Assembly (NCBI GenBank): GCA_013139755.1
Contig: WTAG01000722.1
Span: forward strand, 1 to 5,978
Length of the DNA stretch: 5,978 bases
From: Methylomarinum sp.
GTDB taxonomy: Bacteria; Pseudomonadota; Gammaproteobacteria; Methylococcales; Methylomonadaceae
Direction: 5' to 3'
Shown here: positions 5,971-5,978 of the stretch, piece by piece
How positions within the stretch are numbered: position 1 is the first letter of the stretch
Layout: every line of letters begins with the position of its first letter
Position numbers and translations under genes: made by a program
The notes under the pieces: model-generated
The model's input: the letters and a program-made list of their open reading frames with translations, nothing else
Told to the model about the DNA's origin: nothing
Database searches by the model: none

Positions 5971-5978
5971 ATGAATCC
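5971..5978 (+). CDS. engB: First codons of a divergent gene, probably the GTPase EngB/YihA
   Basis: Only ATG AAT CC is visible, giving Met-Asn and, with any third base, Pro. Many gammaproteobacterial EngB (YihA/YsxC) ribosome-assembly GTPases begin Met-Asn-Pro, and engB commonly sits next to cytochrome c4. A weak GAG lies 6 bases upstream and a TATAAT about 32 bases upstream of the ATG. The call rests on neighbourhood and three codons, so it is tentative. Confidence 0.4.

Overview
The window reads as an AT-rich gammaproteobacterial chromosome segment with no integrase, transposase, phage gene or CRISPR. The assignment rests on a typical proteobacterial GlmU, a periplasmic CPHC-type DsbA, a di-haem cytochrome c4, and the order (engB) - cytochrome c4 - dsbA - diguanylate cyclase, which I recall from pseudomonads and relatives. 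Genus cannot be settled from the sequence; a marine sulfur- or methane-oxidising lineage is only a guess.

Layout: (1) 1-955, plus strand: the 3' two-thirds of glmU; the true start lies outside the window. (2) 976-1004: a hairpin at the convergent junction with the next gene. (3) 985-2292 and 2461-3978, minus strand: two paralogous cytoplasmic diguanylate cyclases, each with an alpha-helical/coiled-coil N-terminal sensor region and a GGEEF domain with an intact RxxD inhibitory site. (4) 4068-4676, minus strand: dsbA, preferred start internal to the longest reading frame. (5) 4677-5205: about 530 bases without an intact gene, holding what looks like a decayed membrane-protein gene ending one base before dsbA, a GC-rich foldable block, and a perfect 16-bp hairpin. 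(6) 5206-5883, minus strand: a di-haem cytochrome c4 with an unusual Asp-Glu repeat linker. (7) 5884-5978: a divergent promoter region and probably the first codons of engB on the plus strand.

Functional picture: the minus-strand block joins periplasmic electron transfer (cytochrome c4), periplasmic disulfide formation (DsbA) and cytoplasmic c-di-GMP synthesis (two cyclases). dsbA and the cyclases may be co-transcribed: no strong terminator separates dsbA from the first cyclase, and only a weak one separates the two cyclases. Nothing in the window is a clearly new system. The points most worth checking are the tandem cyclase pair, the membrane-gene remnant plus structured block upstream of dsbA, the repeat-encoded acidic linker, and the overlapping divergent -10 boxes.
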